Assembly (NCBI GenBank): GCA_014169315.1
Contig: AP022133.1
Location: 1,798,001-1,862,000 of the forward strand
Length of the DNA: 64,000 bases
Origin: Enterobacter cloacae
GTDB lineage: Bacteria; Pseudomonadota; Gammaproteobacteria; Enterobacterales; Enterobacteriaceae
Direction of reading: 5' to 3'
Part shown: in pieces, positions 24,127-33,215 of the stretch
Numbering within the stretch: position 1 is the stretch's first letter
How the letters are laid out: every line of letters begins with the position of its first letter
The notes under the pieces: generated by a model
Told to the model about the DNA's origin: nothing
The model's database searches: none
The model's input: the letters and a program-made list of their open reading frames with translations, nothing else
Made by a program: the position numbers and the translations under genes

Positions 24127-25077
24127 GTGAATTTCCAGCAGCTTAAAATTATCCGTGAGGCGGCCAGACGGGATTACAACCTGACTGAAGTCGCCAATAT
24201 GCTTTATACCTCCCAGTCGGGCGTCAGTCGCCATATCCGCGAGCTGGAAGAAGAGCTTGGTATTGAGATTTTTATCCGCCGTGGTAAGCGCCTGCTTGGC
24301 ATGACGGAGCCTGGCAAGGCATTGCTGACCATCGCGGAGAGGATCCTCAACGAGGCCAGTAATGTGCGCCGCCTGGCGGATCTCTTTACCAATGATGCTT
24401 CAGGCGTACTGACCATCGCCACGACCCACACGCAGGCACGTTACAGCCTGCCGCCAGTGATTAAAGCGTTTCGTGAGCTCTTCCCGGATGTGCGTCTGGA
24501 GTTGATTCAGGGCACCCCGCAGGAAATTGACGTGCTGTTGCAAAACGGTGGGGCAGATATCGGGATCGCCAGCGAGCGGCTGAGCAACGATCCGCTGCTG
24601 GTGGCATTCCCGTGGTTCCGCTGGCACCACAGTTTATTACTTCCCGTCGATCATTCACTTCATCAGGTTTCACCGCTGACGCTGGAAGAGATCGGCAAAT
24701 GGCCGCTGATTACCTACCGGCAGGGTATTACCGGACGTTCGCGCATTGACGAGGCCTTCAACCGCAAAGGGATAACGCCGGATGTGGTGCTGAGCGCCCA
24801 GGATTCGGACGTTATCAAAACATATGTTGGGTTAGGGCTGGGTATTGGCCTGGTAGCGGAACAGTCCGGTGGCGAGCATGACGTGGGGGACCTGGTGCGT
24901 CTTGATACCCGCCACCTGTTTGATGCTAATACCGTATGGCTGGGCCTCAAGCGGGGCCAGTTGCAGCGCAACTATGTGTGGCGGTTTATTGAGTTGTGCA
25001 ATGCCGGGCTGTCGGTGGATGAGATTAAACGCCAGGTCATGGAGCCAGAAGAAGCCGCAATTGATTACCAGATCTAG
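24127..25077 (+). CDS. cbl: LysR-type regulator Cbl
   Basis: 316 residues, clearly Cbl by MNFQQLKIIREAARRDYNLTEVANML and the helix-turn-helix TSQSGVSRHIRELEEELG. Cbl is a CysB-like activator of genes for taurine and alkanesulfonate use (tau, ssu) under sulfate starvation, with adenosine 5'-phosphosulfate acting against it. Residues for effector binding in the CysB-type fold (TTHTQARYSLP) are intact. It lies 96 bases after nac and could be cotranscribed. A strong terminator follows. Confidence 0.95.
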   Translation: MNFQQLKIIREAARRDYNLTEVANMLYTSQSGVSRHIRELEEELGIEIFIRRGKRLLGMTEPGKALLTIAERILNEASNVRRLADLFTNDASGVLTIATTHTQARYSLPPVIKAFRELFPDVRLELIQGTPQEIDVLLQNGGADIGIASERLSNDPLLVAFPWFRWHHSLLLPVDHSLHQVSPLTLEEIGKWPLITYRQGITGRSRIDEAFNRKGITPDVVLSAQDSDVIKTYVGLGLGIGLVAEQSGGEHDVGDLVRLDTRHLFDANTVWLGLKRGQLQRNYVWRFIELCNAGLSVDEIKRQVMEPEEAAIDYQI

Positions 25078-25092
25078 GTGAGGGGTTCTGTC

Positions 25093-25126
25093 AGCCCGGT
25101 AAGCTCAGCGCTGCCGGGCAATTTTT
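25093..25126 (+). terminator. Terminator after cbl
   Basis: GCCCGG (25093-25098) pairs with CCGGGC (25114-25119), extended by flanking pairs, followed by AATTTTT. It lies 15 bases after the cbl stop. Confidence 0.7.
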
Positions 25127-25142
25127 CAGAACGCAGAAAAGC

Positions 25143-25178
25143 AAGAAGCCTGCTTAAGTTTCCTTAAGCAGGCTTCTT
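25143..25178 (-). terminator. Terminator of tRNA-Asn (second copy)
   Basis: A perfect 16-base-pair stem (25143-25158 with 25163-25178, arms AAGAAGCCTGCTTAAG) around a TTTC loop. It lies just past the 3' end of the minus-strand tRNA gene and parallels the hairpin of the first copy, although the loop sequence differs. Confidence 0.75.
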
Positions 25179-25183
25179 AAATT

Positions 25184-25259
25184 TGGCTCCTCTGACTGGA
25201 CTCGAACCAGTGACATACGGATTAACAGTCCGCCGTTCTACCGACTGAACTACAGAGGA
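25184..25259 (-). tRNA. tRNA-Asn (GUU), second copy
   Basis: 76 bases, identical to the gene at 22718-22793, including CCA. The flanks on the downstream side (AAATTTGGC) and upstream side (AATCGTGTGAAC) are also shared, so nac and cbl sit between direct repeats of about 100 bases. Anticodon GTT. Confidence 0.97.
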
Positions 25260-25359
25260 ATCGTGTGAACGAGGCGCATGTTAATGGCCTCGCTAATTTG
25301 TGTCAACACTAAAATTAACACGCTGATTCAATTGATTAATTAAACTGCAAACTGCTGTT

Positions 25360-26157
25360 TTAATGAACCTGGACGGATACGTTATCGCCGGGTTCGCCAT
25401 TTTTACGTAAACGCTGCAGAGGATCTTGCTGATAGAAATGGCAAAAACGTTGCCACAGTGCCGGGAAGCGTGGGGCAAAAAGCTCGGGAGCGCTGAAGAA
25501 ATATTCTGACAGTACGGCAAAACACTCTGCGGGATCGGTTGCAGCGTAAGCATCAATACTGGCCGCACTTTCACCCACCAGGTCTATCTCATCCTGGATG
25601 TTATCCATTGCAGCATGCAGATCGTGCTCCCATCCCGCGACTTCACGAAGTGGGATTAGCGGTACACCACTGGCACGATCGCCGTTGCGGGTATCCAGTT
25701 TATGCGCCACTTCATGCACAATCAGGTTGAATCCCGAAGCATCGAACGAATCCTGAATATCCAGCCAGTTCAGGATAATCGGCCCTTGCTGCCAGCTTTG
25801 CCCGGACTGCACCACCCGCTGGTTATGCACCAGTCCGATATCGTCCTGCCATTCATCATCCACCACGAACGGGGCAGGGTAGATAAGCACTTCGTGGAAA
25901 CCATCCAGCCACTCAATACCCAGTTCCAGTACAGGTAAACAGAAAAGCAGGGCGATACGCGTATTTTTAAGGGGATCCAGTTCGAAACCCTGTAGTGGGA
26001 CCAGGCGCTTTTGCTGCAAAAAACGATCTGCCAGCTGAATCAGCTTTGACTGCTCATCCGGCTGGAGATTAGCCAGTACGGGGATCGCCAGCGCTTCATC
26101 CCACGGCAGCGCCATGCTCGGACCAGCTTCATTCGATTTCCAGGGCCACTTAATCAT
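25360..26157 (-). CDS. mtfA: MtfA, Mlc titration factor
   Basis: 265 residues. [16 protein letters not shown] holds the HExxH zinc motif of this metallopeptidase-like protein, and the C-terminal [17 protein letters not shown] supplies further ligands. MtfA binds the repressor Mlc, releasing it from ptsG control, and has aminopeptidase activity. Cytoplasmic. Length matches the family (265). It lies next to the tRNA-Asn gene as in E. coli (mtfA-asnT). Confidence 0.95.
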   Translation of the reverse strand: MIKWPWKSNEAGPSMALPWDEALAIPVLANLQPDEQSKLIQLADRFLQQKRLVPLQGFELDPLKNTRIALLFCLPVLELGIEWLDGFHEVLIYPAPFVVDDEWQDDIGLVHNQRVVQSGQSWQQGPIILNWLDIQDSFDASGFNLIVHEVAHKLDTRNGDRASGVPLIPLREVAGWEHDLHAAMDNIQDEIDLVGESAASIDAYAATDPAECFAVLSEYFFSAPELFAPRFPALWQRFCHFYQQDPLQRLRKNGEPGDNVSVQVH

Positions 26158-26254
26158 CGCTTTGCTCGCAAACTCGTTACCAGAACAAAATTGAAAGGTC
26201 AGGGTCTGTTAAAATGCCAACGCCTCATCATGATGGCAACCATCAAAATGGCGC

Positions 26255-26281
26255 GATGCCTGGGCGAGCCAGGCATCTTTT
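26255..26281 (+). terminator. Plus-strand terminator-like hairpin with no upstream gene
   Basis: In the 359-base gap 26158-26516 between mtfA and fumB, GATGCCTGG (26255-26263) pairs with CCAGGCATC (26269-26277) around GCGAG and is followed by four T residues. No plus-strand gene precedes it within 1 kb, so it may end a short transcript starting near the mtfA promoter. Nothing else was seen in the gap apart from the fumB terminator. Confidence 0.5.
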
Positions 26282-26486
26282 CTTCAGGTAAGTTATCATT
26301 TAGGCCGCAGGGTGAATAGCGCTTTGCAACTCTGTCATTCATTTTGTGAACTCAGTCGTGACGCTGAAACACAACCTGCTACTGAATGCTCTTTCTGGCT
26401 GGCGAGTAAAAAGATTTATGTCATTCCTGCAGTCAACAGGAAACATTAATTTTCTGAAAATCAGGGGGTTTTTATGGTGAAGGCAT

Positions 26487-26509
26487 AAAAGCCAGGCATG
26501 GCCTGGCTT
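26487..26509 (-). terminator. Terminator after fumarase
   Basis: AAGCCAGGC and GCCTGGCTT form a 9-base-pair stem with a three-base loop, followed on the minus strand by TTTTA. It lies 7 bases after the fumarase stop. Confidence 0.75.
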
Positions 26510-26516
26510 CGGGTCT

Positions 26517-28166
26517 TTAGCGCTGTGAACAGCCTGCGCACTGTTTGTTCTGGATCTGCTGGAAGAAGTCGTTACCTTTATCATCCACCAGGATAAACGC
26601 CGGGAAGTTCTCCACCTCGATTTTCCAGATAGCCTCCATACCCAGCTCAGGGTAAGCCACACACTCAAGGCGCTTGATGCTGTTTTGCGCCAGTACCGCC
26701 GCCGGGCCGCCAATGCTACCGAGGTAGAAACCGCCGTGTTTATGGCAGGCATCGGTCACCTGCTGGCTACGGTTACCTTTTGCCAGCATGATCATGCTCG
26801 CACCGTGGGATTGCAGTAAGTCCACATACGAGTCCATACGGCCTGCGGTGGTTGGGCCTAACGAGCCAGAGGCATAACCTTCCGGTGTTTTGGCCGGGCC
26901 AGCGTAGTAGATTGGATGATCTTTTACGTACTGCGGCAGTTCTTCGCCGTTGTCGAGCAGCTCTTTCAGCTTCGCGTGGGCGATATCGCGCGCCACGATG
27001 ATGGTACCGTTCAGCGACAGGCGCGTAGACACCGGGTGAGCAGAAAGCTGCGCCAGGATCTCATTCATCGGTTTGTCGAGATGAATACTCACCACATCGC
27101 CTTCGCCCTGTTGACGCAGGGATTCAGGAATGTACTGGCCTGGGTTGTGCTCCAGCTTCTCAATCCAGATGCCGTCGCGGTTGATCTTAGCCTTGATGTT
27201 GCGGTCTGCGGAGCAGGATACACCCATTCCGACCGGGCAAGATGCACCGTGACGCGGCAGACGAATAACGCGGATATCGTGGGCAAAGTATTTGCCGCCA
27301 AACTGCGCGCCAAGCCCCAGATTTTGCGCTTCCTGCAACAGTTCCTGTTCGAGCTGAACATCGCGGAACGCCTGGCCGTGCTCGTTCCCTTCCGTTGGCA
27401 GACCGTCGTAGTAACGGGTGGAGGCGAGCTTCACGGTTTTCAGGGTGCTTTCTGCTGACGTACCGCCAATCACGAAGGCGATATGGTACGGCGGGCACGC
27501 TGCAGTACCGAGGGTGCGCATTTTCTCAACCAGATAATTTTTCAGCTTCGCAGGGGTGATCAGCGCTTTGGTTTCCTGGTAGAGATAGGTTTTGTTGGCA
27601 GAGCCGCCGCCTTTTGCCATGCACAGGAATTTGTATTCGTCGCCATCAACGCTGTAGAGGTCAATTTGCGCAGGCAGGTTAGTGCCGGTGTTGACCTCTT
27701 TATACATATCCAGCGCCGCATTCTGGGAGTAGCGCAGGTTGTCTTCGGTGTAGGTGTTGTAAACGCCCTGACTCAGGGCTGCCTCGTCACCGCCACCGGT
27801 CCAGACGCGCTGGCCTTTTTTACCCATGATGATGGCTGTGCCGGTGTCCTGACAGGTCGGCAATACGCCTTTGGCGGCAATTTCGGAGTTACGCAGGAAC
27901 TGCAGGGCCACGTATTTGTCGTTCTCACTGGCTTCAGGGTCATGAAGAATGGCTGCAACCTGCTTCTGGTGTGAAGGGCGCAGCATAAACGCAGCATCGT
28001 GGAAGGCTTGTTGTGCCAGCAGGGTCAGTGCTTCTGGCTCCACTTTCAGCACTTCCTGACCGTCGAATCCGACAACTGAGACGTGCTCTTTGGTCAGCAG
28101 ATAGTATTCGGTATCGTCGTGCGCGAGCGGGAAGGGGTTCTGGTAAACAAACGGTTTATTCGACAT
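26517..28166 (-). CDS. fumB: Class I fumarase (FumB-like)
   Basis: 549 residues from the ATG at 28166 ([13 protein letters not shown]), with GGAG 9 bases before; an in-frame ATG at 28181 is less likely. The protein is a class I [4Fe-4S] fumarase with cysteines in [20 protein letters not shown] and the conserved [10 protein letters not shown] and [11 protein letters not shown]. It interconverts fumarate and malate. The ending [13 protein letters not shown] is closer to E. coli FumB than FumA, and the anaerobic setting agrees, but the A/B choice is an inference. The gene follows the dicarboxylate transporter across a hairpin that may limit expression. Confidence 0.9.
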   Translation of the reverse strand: MSNKPFVYQNPFPLAHDDTEYYLLTKEHVSVVGFDGQEVLKVEPEALTLLAQQAFHDAAFMLRPSHQKQVAAILHDPEASENDKYVALQFLRNSEIAAKGVLPTCQDTGTAIIMGKKGQRVWTGGGDEAALSQGVYNTYTEDNLRYSQNAALDMYKEVNTGTNLPAQIDLYSVDGDEYKFLCMAKGGGSANKTYLYQETKALITPAKLKNYLVEKMRTLGTAACPPYHIAFVIGGTSAESTLKTVKLASTRYYDGLPTEGNEHGQAFRDVQLEQELLQEAQNLGLGAQFGGKYFAHDIRVIRLPRHGASCPVGMGVSCSADRNIKAKINRDGIWIEKLEHNPGQYIPESLRQQGEGDVVSIHLDKPMNEILAQLSAHPVSTRLSLNGTIIVARDIAHAKLKELLDNGEELPQYVKDHPIYYAGPAKTPEGYASGSLGPTTAGRMDSYVDLLQSHGASMIMLAKGNRSQQVTDACHKHGGFYLGSIGGPAAVLAQNSIKRLECVAYPELGMEAIWKIEVENFPAFILVDDKGNDFFQQIQNKQCAGCSQR

Positions 28167-28181
28167 AGCGTATTGCTCCAT

Positions 28182-28215
28182 AAAAATAAAACCGCCGGAG
28201 GTTTAATCCGGCGGT
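28182..28215 (-). terminator. Hairpin with T-run between transporter and fumarase
   Basis: On the minus strand ACCGCCGGA (28215-28207) pairs with TCCGGCGGT (28199-28191) around seven bases, followed by TTTATTTTTA. The hairpin lies in the 55-base gap between the two genes, ending just before the fumarase ribosome binding site. It should partly terminate transcription and make fumarase a lower-level downstream gene. Confidence 0.7.
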
Positions 28216-28221
28216 CAGGAA

Positions 28222-29730
28222 TCAGAACATCATGGACATCCACGGGTAACCAATCAGCAGCAGGGCCGCCAGGAAGATGGCACCGAAGATGGTGCCCAGA
28301 CGCCAGTAGTCTTTGGTTGGCAGGTAGCCACTACCGTAGTAAATCGGGCTTGGACCAGTACCGTACGGAGTGATGATCCCCATGATACCCAGAGACGTCA
28401 CCATCAGCAGGACGAACACTTCCATATTCATGCCCGGAATGGTGGAGGCGATGGTCAGCATCGCTGGCAGCAGCGCCGTAGTGTGCGCGGTGGTGCTGGC
28501 AAACAGATAATGCAGCAGGTAAAACGCCAGCAGCAGTACGATAGTCGCAACGCCCGGAGAGATACCGCTCATCAGCAGGCCACCTTCTTTACCCAGCCAG
28601 CTAATAAAGCCGGTGGAAGAGAGACCATCTGCCAGAGCAACCAGAGTGGCGAACCAGACGAAGGTATTCCAGGCCGCTTTGTTACCGGTGATATCATTCC
28701 ACTCCAGCACGCCAGTCCAGAGCATTAAACCTACGATTAACAGCGCAGCCATTGCCGGTTCAATCCACGCAGCGGCGAAGATCCACATCAGCAGCGCACA
28801 GCACACAAACACCAGCAGCAGGATTTCATTGCGGGACAGTTTGCCCAGTTTTTCCAGCTCACGGCTCGCCCACAGCGGCACTTCATCGTTCACTTTCACT
28901 TCTGGTGGGTAGAACCAGTAGGCCAGCAGCGGCATGACCAGAATCAACAGCACACCCAGCGGCAGGAAGGCGATAAACCAGGTACCCCAGGAGATGTTAA
29001 TCCCCACGGTGCTTTTCACCAGCGCCAGTGCCAGCAGGTTTGGTGCGAGCGCGGAGAGGAACATTGAGCTGGTGATACAGGCTGCGGTGATCGCTACCCA
29101 CATCAGATACGAACCAATTTTACGCGCGCTCGGGTCGTTAGGTTTTGAACCGTACAGCGGTGGCAGGTTAGCGATAATTGGGTAGATAGTACCGCCGCTA
29201 CGTGCGGTGTTAGACGGCGTAAACGGTGCCAGCAGCAGATCCGCGAAGGTGATGGCATAACCGAGCGTCAGGCTGCGACGGCCCAGATACTTCACCAGAA
29301 TCAGCGCCAGACGGCGACCAAAGCGGGTTTTGTCATAGCCTGCGGCGAACATAAAGGCACCAAAAATCAGCCACACGGTTGAGTTACCAAAACCGCTTAC
29401 CGCCCATTTAAAGGAGGCACCCGCCAGCTTGAATTTTGGGTCGGCCAGTTGGTCCGGGCTGAACAACACCCACTGGCTACAGAGTGCAATTGCGACCACA
29501 CCGGTCAGGCCAATCACTGCGCCTGGCAGCGGTTCGAAGATCAAGCCGACGATCACGCCGACGAAGATAGCGAAGTAGTGCCATGCATAAGGAGGCAGCC
29601 CTTCCGGAACGGGAACAAACAGCAGCAGTACGGCGACGATAATCGGCAGCGCCATCATCAGCAGACGTTTTGCCTTTCCGTCGGGTGCTTTACTCGCCAC
29701 AGGAGGCGTTACAGCAGTTTTTGTATTCAT
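28222..29730 (-). CDS. DASS-family dicarboxylate transporter (CitT/TtdT-like)
   Basis: 502 residues with 12 or more hydrophobic segments. The membrane signatures of divalent anion:sodium or antiport carriers are present: APFTPSNTARSGGTIYPI (SNT motif) and a second half ASTTAHTTALLPAM and ITPYGTGPSPIYYGSGYL. The CitT/TtdT group exchanges C4- or C6-dicarboxylates for succinate across the inner membrane. Next to fumarase and fumarate reductase, malate or fumarate uptake with succinate export is the likely role. It diverges from the reductase gene across a 611-base AT-rich region. Confidence 0.85.
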   Translation of the reverse strand: MNTKTAVTPPVASKAPDGKAKRLLMMALPIIVAVLLLFVPVPEGLPPYAWHYFAIFVGVIVGLIFEPLPGAVIGLTGVVAIALCSQWVLFSPDQLADPKFKLAGASFKWAVSGFGNSTVWLIFGAFMFAAGYDKTRFGRRLALILVKYLGRRSLTLGYAITFADLLLAPFTPSNTARSGGTIYPIIANLPPLYGSKPNDPSARKIGSYLMWVAITAACITSSMFLSALAPNLLALALVKSTVGINISWGTWFIAFLPLGVLLILVMPLLAYWFYPPEVKVNDEVPLWASRELEKLGKLSRNEILLLVFVCCALLMWIFAAAWIEPAMAALLIVGLMLWTGVLEWNDITGNKAAWNTFVWFATLVALADGLSSTGFISWLGKEGGLLMSGISPGVATIVLLLAFYLLHYLFASTTAHTTALLPAMLTIASTIPGMNMEVFVLLMVTSLGIMGIITPYGTGPSPIYYGSGYLPTKDYWRLGTIFGAIFLAALLLIGYPWMSMMF

Positions 29731-29926
29731 AGTTTCGCGTCTTAAGTTGTCAGGAATTCGGTTATATCGTGAAAATACAAATTCGCTTTCTTTAGTTTCT
29801 TTGGTTTTTTTTAGTTATTTAAAGTGCGTTTTTGTGATTTCGCTAATAGTGATTTATCGCATTAAGGTCTGCGGTAAATTAAAAAATGATGATATTTATA
29901 TATTGCGCTTTTGGATGCCTTGATTT

Positions 29927-29940
29927 TTGATCGCGATCAA
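29927..29940. promoter_or_regulatory. Perfect FNR box in the transporter / reductase divergent region
   Basis: TTGAT-CGCG-ATCAA matches the FNR consensus exactly. It lies 197 bases upstream of the DASS transporter and 402 bases upstream of the reductase gene. The rest of 29731-30341 is strongly AT-rich without a gene; repeated TTGATAA-like segments (30030-30060) may be further sites for FNR, ArcA or DcuR. It supports induction without oxygen. Confidence 0.75.
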
Positions 29941-30341
29941 AAAAATAGAATCGCAGAAGTATTTTTCATCGTTTATTAATAACCACTCAGGTGTATGTGG
30001 GTATTGTGTGTTTTTATTTTTTAATTGTTGATTTTTGATAACATTTGATAAGAGTGAGCTTGGTTATCTTATTGTTTTATTTATATTTATTAGGATTCAC
30101 ACAGAGCGATAACGTAAGCAAAAAGTTAACAATGTTTAAATTATTGTGAACGGAGTAATTTATATCTCTAACACCAATGTGTTATTAATGTTATCGAAGG
30201 GATTAAATAGTTTATTAACTAACGTAATAACTTTAGAAACTAAAAAAATCATTATATTAATATTATGAAATCGGCATAAAAAACGAAATAAAACTGGTCC
30301 GACAACGAATTCTTAATTTTTTAAAGTTTGGAGTTTCTATT

Positions 30342-33122
30342 ATGAGCACTAACGAACGTATTTTAAGCCCCTTCACATTACCGAATGGCACGGAACTGAA
30401 AAACCGTTTGTTAATGGCACCGATGACAACCTGTACGGGTTACTATGATGGTACGGTCACCAGCGAGCTGGTGGAGTACTATCGGGCACGTTCAGGCAGC
30501 ATTGGTACCATTATTGTTGAGTGCTGTTTTGTCGACGACCTGGGTCTCGCTTTCCCGGGGGCGATTGGTATTGATAACGACGAAAAAATCGCCGGGCTGG
30601 CGAAAATCGCCGATGCCATCAAGTCCAAAGGTTCTAAAGCCCTTCTGCAGATCTACCACGGTGGTCGCATGGTCGACCCGAAACTGATCGGTGGCCGTAC
30701 ACCTGTTGGCCCAAGCGCAGTTGCTGCGCCGCGTGACGGTGCCGCGACGCCGGTTGCGCTGACCACCGAAGAAGTGGAAGGGATGGTTGGCAAGTTTGGT
30801 GAAGCCGTACGTCGTGCCATCCAGGCTGGTTTTGACGGTGTTGAAATCCACGGGGCAAACACATACCTGATTCAGCAGTTCTACTCTCCGAACTCTAACC
30901 AGCGCGACGACGAGTGGGGCGGCAGCCGTGACAACCGCGCCAGATTCCCGCTGGCGGTGCTGGATATCACTCACAAAATGGTGCGTCAGTACGCGGATGA
31001 TGCTTTTATTATTGGCTACCGCTTCTCCCCTGAAGAGCTGGAAGTTCCTGGCATTCGTTTTGACGACACCATGTACCTGCTGGAAAAACTGGCCGCGCGT
31101 GGCGTGGATTATCTGCACTTTTCTGTAGGTGCGACCCTGCGCCCATCTATCGTCGACACGCAAGATCCCACCTCGCTTATCGAAAAATACTGCGCGATGC
31201 GCTCTGAAACGCTGGCACAGATCCCCGTGATGGGCGTGGGCGGTGTGGTGAATGCCGCCGATGTTAATGACGCGCTGGAACATGGCTACGACCTGATTGC
31301 CGTTGGCCGCGCAACCATCGCGTACCCGGACTGGACTGACCGCATTGCTGCCGGTGAAACGCTTGAGCTGTTCATGGACAGTACCCAGCGCGAAGCGTTA
31401 AGCATTCCAGAACCGCTGTGGCGTTTCTCGCTGGTGGAAGCGATGATCCGCGACATGAGCATGGGTGAATCCAGATTCAAACCGGGTATGTTCGTTGAGA
31501 AAGTGCAGGACGACGCCAATGAGCTTGTCATTAACGTCAGCCTGGAAACCGACCGCATCGCCGATATTGAACTGGCCTCCGGTCCGGGTGAAGACGTGGA
31601 GTTTGTCACCAGCTTTGAAGAGATCCGCACCCGCATTCTGGATGCCAATACCCCGCATGTGGATGCCATCACGGGTGCAACCAGCCAGAGCGAAGCGGTG
31701 AAAAAAGCGGTGTCGAAAGCGATGCTGAAATCCAGCAAAGCGCTGGCGGCGGAAGAAGGGGCTGACCCGAACGAAACCAAAAGCGTTGACGTTGTGGTGG
31801 TGGGTAGCGGCGGTGCTGGTCTGGCGGCGGCAATCCAGGCACACGACGAAGGTGCGAGCGTGCTGATTGTTGAGAAAATGCCCTCCATTGGCGGCAACAC
31901 CATTAAAGCGTCTGCGGGCATGAACGCCGCAGAAACCCGCTTCCAGCGGGTGAAAGGCATTCAGGACAGCAAAGAGTTGTTCTACCAGGAGAGCCTGAAA
32001 GGCGGTGGAAACAAGAACAACCCGGCGCTGCTGCACCGCTTCGTAGAAAACGCGCCAGAGGCTATCGAGTGGCTGGCGGCACGCGGCATCATGCTGAATG
32101 ATATTACCACCACCGGGGGAATGAGCATTGACCGTACCCACCGTCCAAAAGATGGTTCTGCCGTCGGCGGTTATCTGATTAGCGGCCTGGTACGTAACGT
32201 CAACAAGCGTAACATCGACGTGATGCTCGATACCTCCGTTAACGACATCATCTTCGAAAACGGCGAAGTAACCGGTGTACGTCTGACCACCGAAGATAAC
32301 GAAACGATCGTCGTGGCGACCAAAAGCGTGGTGGTGGCAACGGGGGGCTTCAGTGCCAATAGTCAGATGGTTGTGAAATACCGTCCGGACCTGGAAGGGT
32401 TTGTGACCACCAACCACAAAGGGGCGACCGGTGGCGGTATCGCATTGCTGGAACGTATCGGGGCCGGTACGGTCGACATGGGCGAGATCCAGATCCACCC
32501 AACTGTCGAACAGAAAACCTCGTATCTGATTTCCGAATCCATTCGCGGCGGCGGGGCGATTCTGGTTAACCAGAAGGGGAACCGTTTCTTTAACGAGATG
32601 GAAACCCGCGATAAAGTCTCAGCGCAGATCATCGCACTGCCTGAAAAATACGCCTATATCGTCTTTGATGAGCATGTTCGTGCGAAAAACAAAGCGGCGG
32701 ATGAGTACATCGCGAAAGGGTTTGTCACCAGCGCCAGCTCACCTAAAGCGTTGGCTGAAGAACTGGGAATGGATTACCACGCTTTCCTGGCCACGCTGGA
32801 ACGTTACAACGGTTTTGTTGAAAAGCAGCACGATGATGACTTTGGCCGTACTACTGCACTGCGTGCACCAATCAACGAAGGGCCGTTCTACGCCATTCAG
32901 ATTGCACCGGGTGTACACCACACAATGGGCGGCGTGACCATCAACACCGAAACCTGCGTGCTGGATAACAGCCATAACGTACTGCCGGGGGCGTTTGCTG
33001 CGGGTGAGGTTGTCGGCGGGATCCACGGCGGTAACCGTATCGGTGGTAATGCGGTGGCAGATATCATTATTTTTGGTACGCTTGCCGGACATCAGGCGGC
33101 GATGCGCGCAAAAATGGCATAA
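30342..33122 (+). CDS. Soluble fumarate reductase with OYE, FMN_bind and FAD domains
   Basis: 926 residues in three domains. Residues 1 to about 360 are an old-yellow-enzyme-type FMN domain (SPFTLPNGTELKNRLLMAPMT, GVEIHGANTYLIQQFYSP). About 370-455 is an FMN_bind domain with the flavinylation motif DAITGAT (441-447, the last Thr the attachment site). From about 480 a fumarate-reductase-type FAD domain follows (VVVVGSGGAGLAAAIQA, HHTMGGVTINTE, GGIHGGNRIGGNAVAD). The same architecture was described for the NADH:fumarate oxidoreductase of Klebsiella pneumoniae, in the cytoplasm. It reduces fumarate to succinate using NADH. The apbE gene follows, which would attach FMN. GGAG ribosome binding site. 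Confidence 0.9.
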   Translation: MSTNERILSPFTLPNGTELKNRLLMAPMTTCTGYYDGTVTSELVEYYRARSGSIGTIIVECCFVDDLGLAFPGAIGIDNDEKIAGLAKIADAIKSKGSKALLQIYHGGRMVDPKLIGGRTPVGPSAVAAPRDGAATPVALTTEEVEGMVGKFGEAVRRAIQAGFDGVEIHGANTYLIQQFYSPNSNQRDDEWGGSRDNRARFPLAVLDITHKMVRQYADDAFIIGYRFSPEELEVPGIRFDDTMYLLEKLAARGVDYLHFSVGATLRPSIVDTQDPTSLIEKYCAMRSETLAQIPVMGVGGVVNAADVNDALEHGYDLIAVGRATIAYPDWTDRIAAGETLELFMDSTQREALSIPEPLWRFSLVEAMIRDMSMGESRFKPGMFVEKVQDDANELVINVSLETDRIADIELASGPGEDVEFVTSFEEIRTRILDANTPHVDAITGATSQSEAVKKAVSKAMLKSSKALAAEEGADPNETKSVDVVVVGSGGAGLAAAIQAHDEGASVLIVEKMPSIGGNTIKASAGMNAAETRFQRVKGIQDSKELFYQESLKGGGNKNNPALLHRFVENAPEAIEWLAARGIMLNDITTTGGMSIDRTHRPKDGSAVGGYLISGLVRNVNKRNIDVMLDTSVNDIIFENGEVTGVRLTTEDNETIVVATKSVVVATGGFSANSQMVVKYRPDLEGFVTTNHKGATGGGIALLERIGAGTVDMGEIQIHPTVEQKTSYLISESIRGGGAILVNQKGNRFFNEMETRDKVSAQIIALPEKYAYIVFDEHVRAKNKAADEYIAKGFVTSASSPKALAEELGMDYHAFLATLERYNGFVEKQHDDDFGRTTALRAPINEGPFYAIQIAPGVHHTMGGVTINTETCVLDNSHNVLPGAFAAGEVVGGIHGGNRIGGNAVADIIIFGTLAGHQAAMRAKMA

Positions 33123-33138
33123 GGCACCTGTTTTTCAG

Positions 33139-33194
33139 GCCGGATTAACGCGCGTTATCCGGCAATTTCCCCGGCGGCTCGCTGCTTGCCGGGG
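33139..33194. repeat. Two hairpins, REP-like, between reductase and apbE
   Basis: GCCGGAT...ATCCGGC (33139-33163, with an inner AACGCGCGTT palindrome) and CCCCGGC...GCCGGGG (33169-33194). The first resembles enterobacterial REP/BIME units in its GCCGGAT arm. In this position such hairpins often protect the upstream message from 3' degradation and lower expression of the downstream gene. No T-run follows either, so a terminator is less likely. Confidence 0.5.
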
Positions 33195-33215
33195 CTACAT
33201 CTGAGGAAGCATGCC

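Noticed and set aside
31398-32498. Long minus-strand open frame opposite the fumarate reductase gene
   Set aside because: It is antisense to a clearly coding region, and its protein has no recognisable family; an artefact of high GC at third positions.
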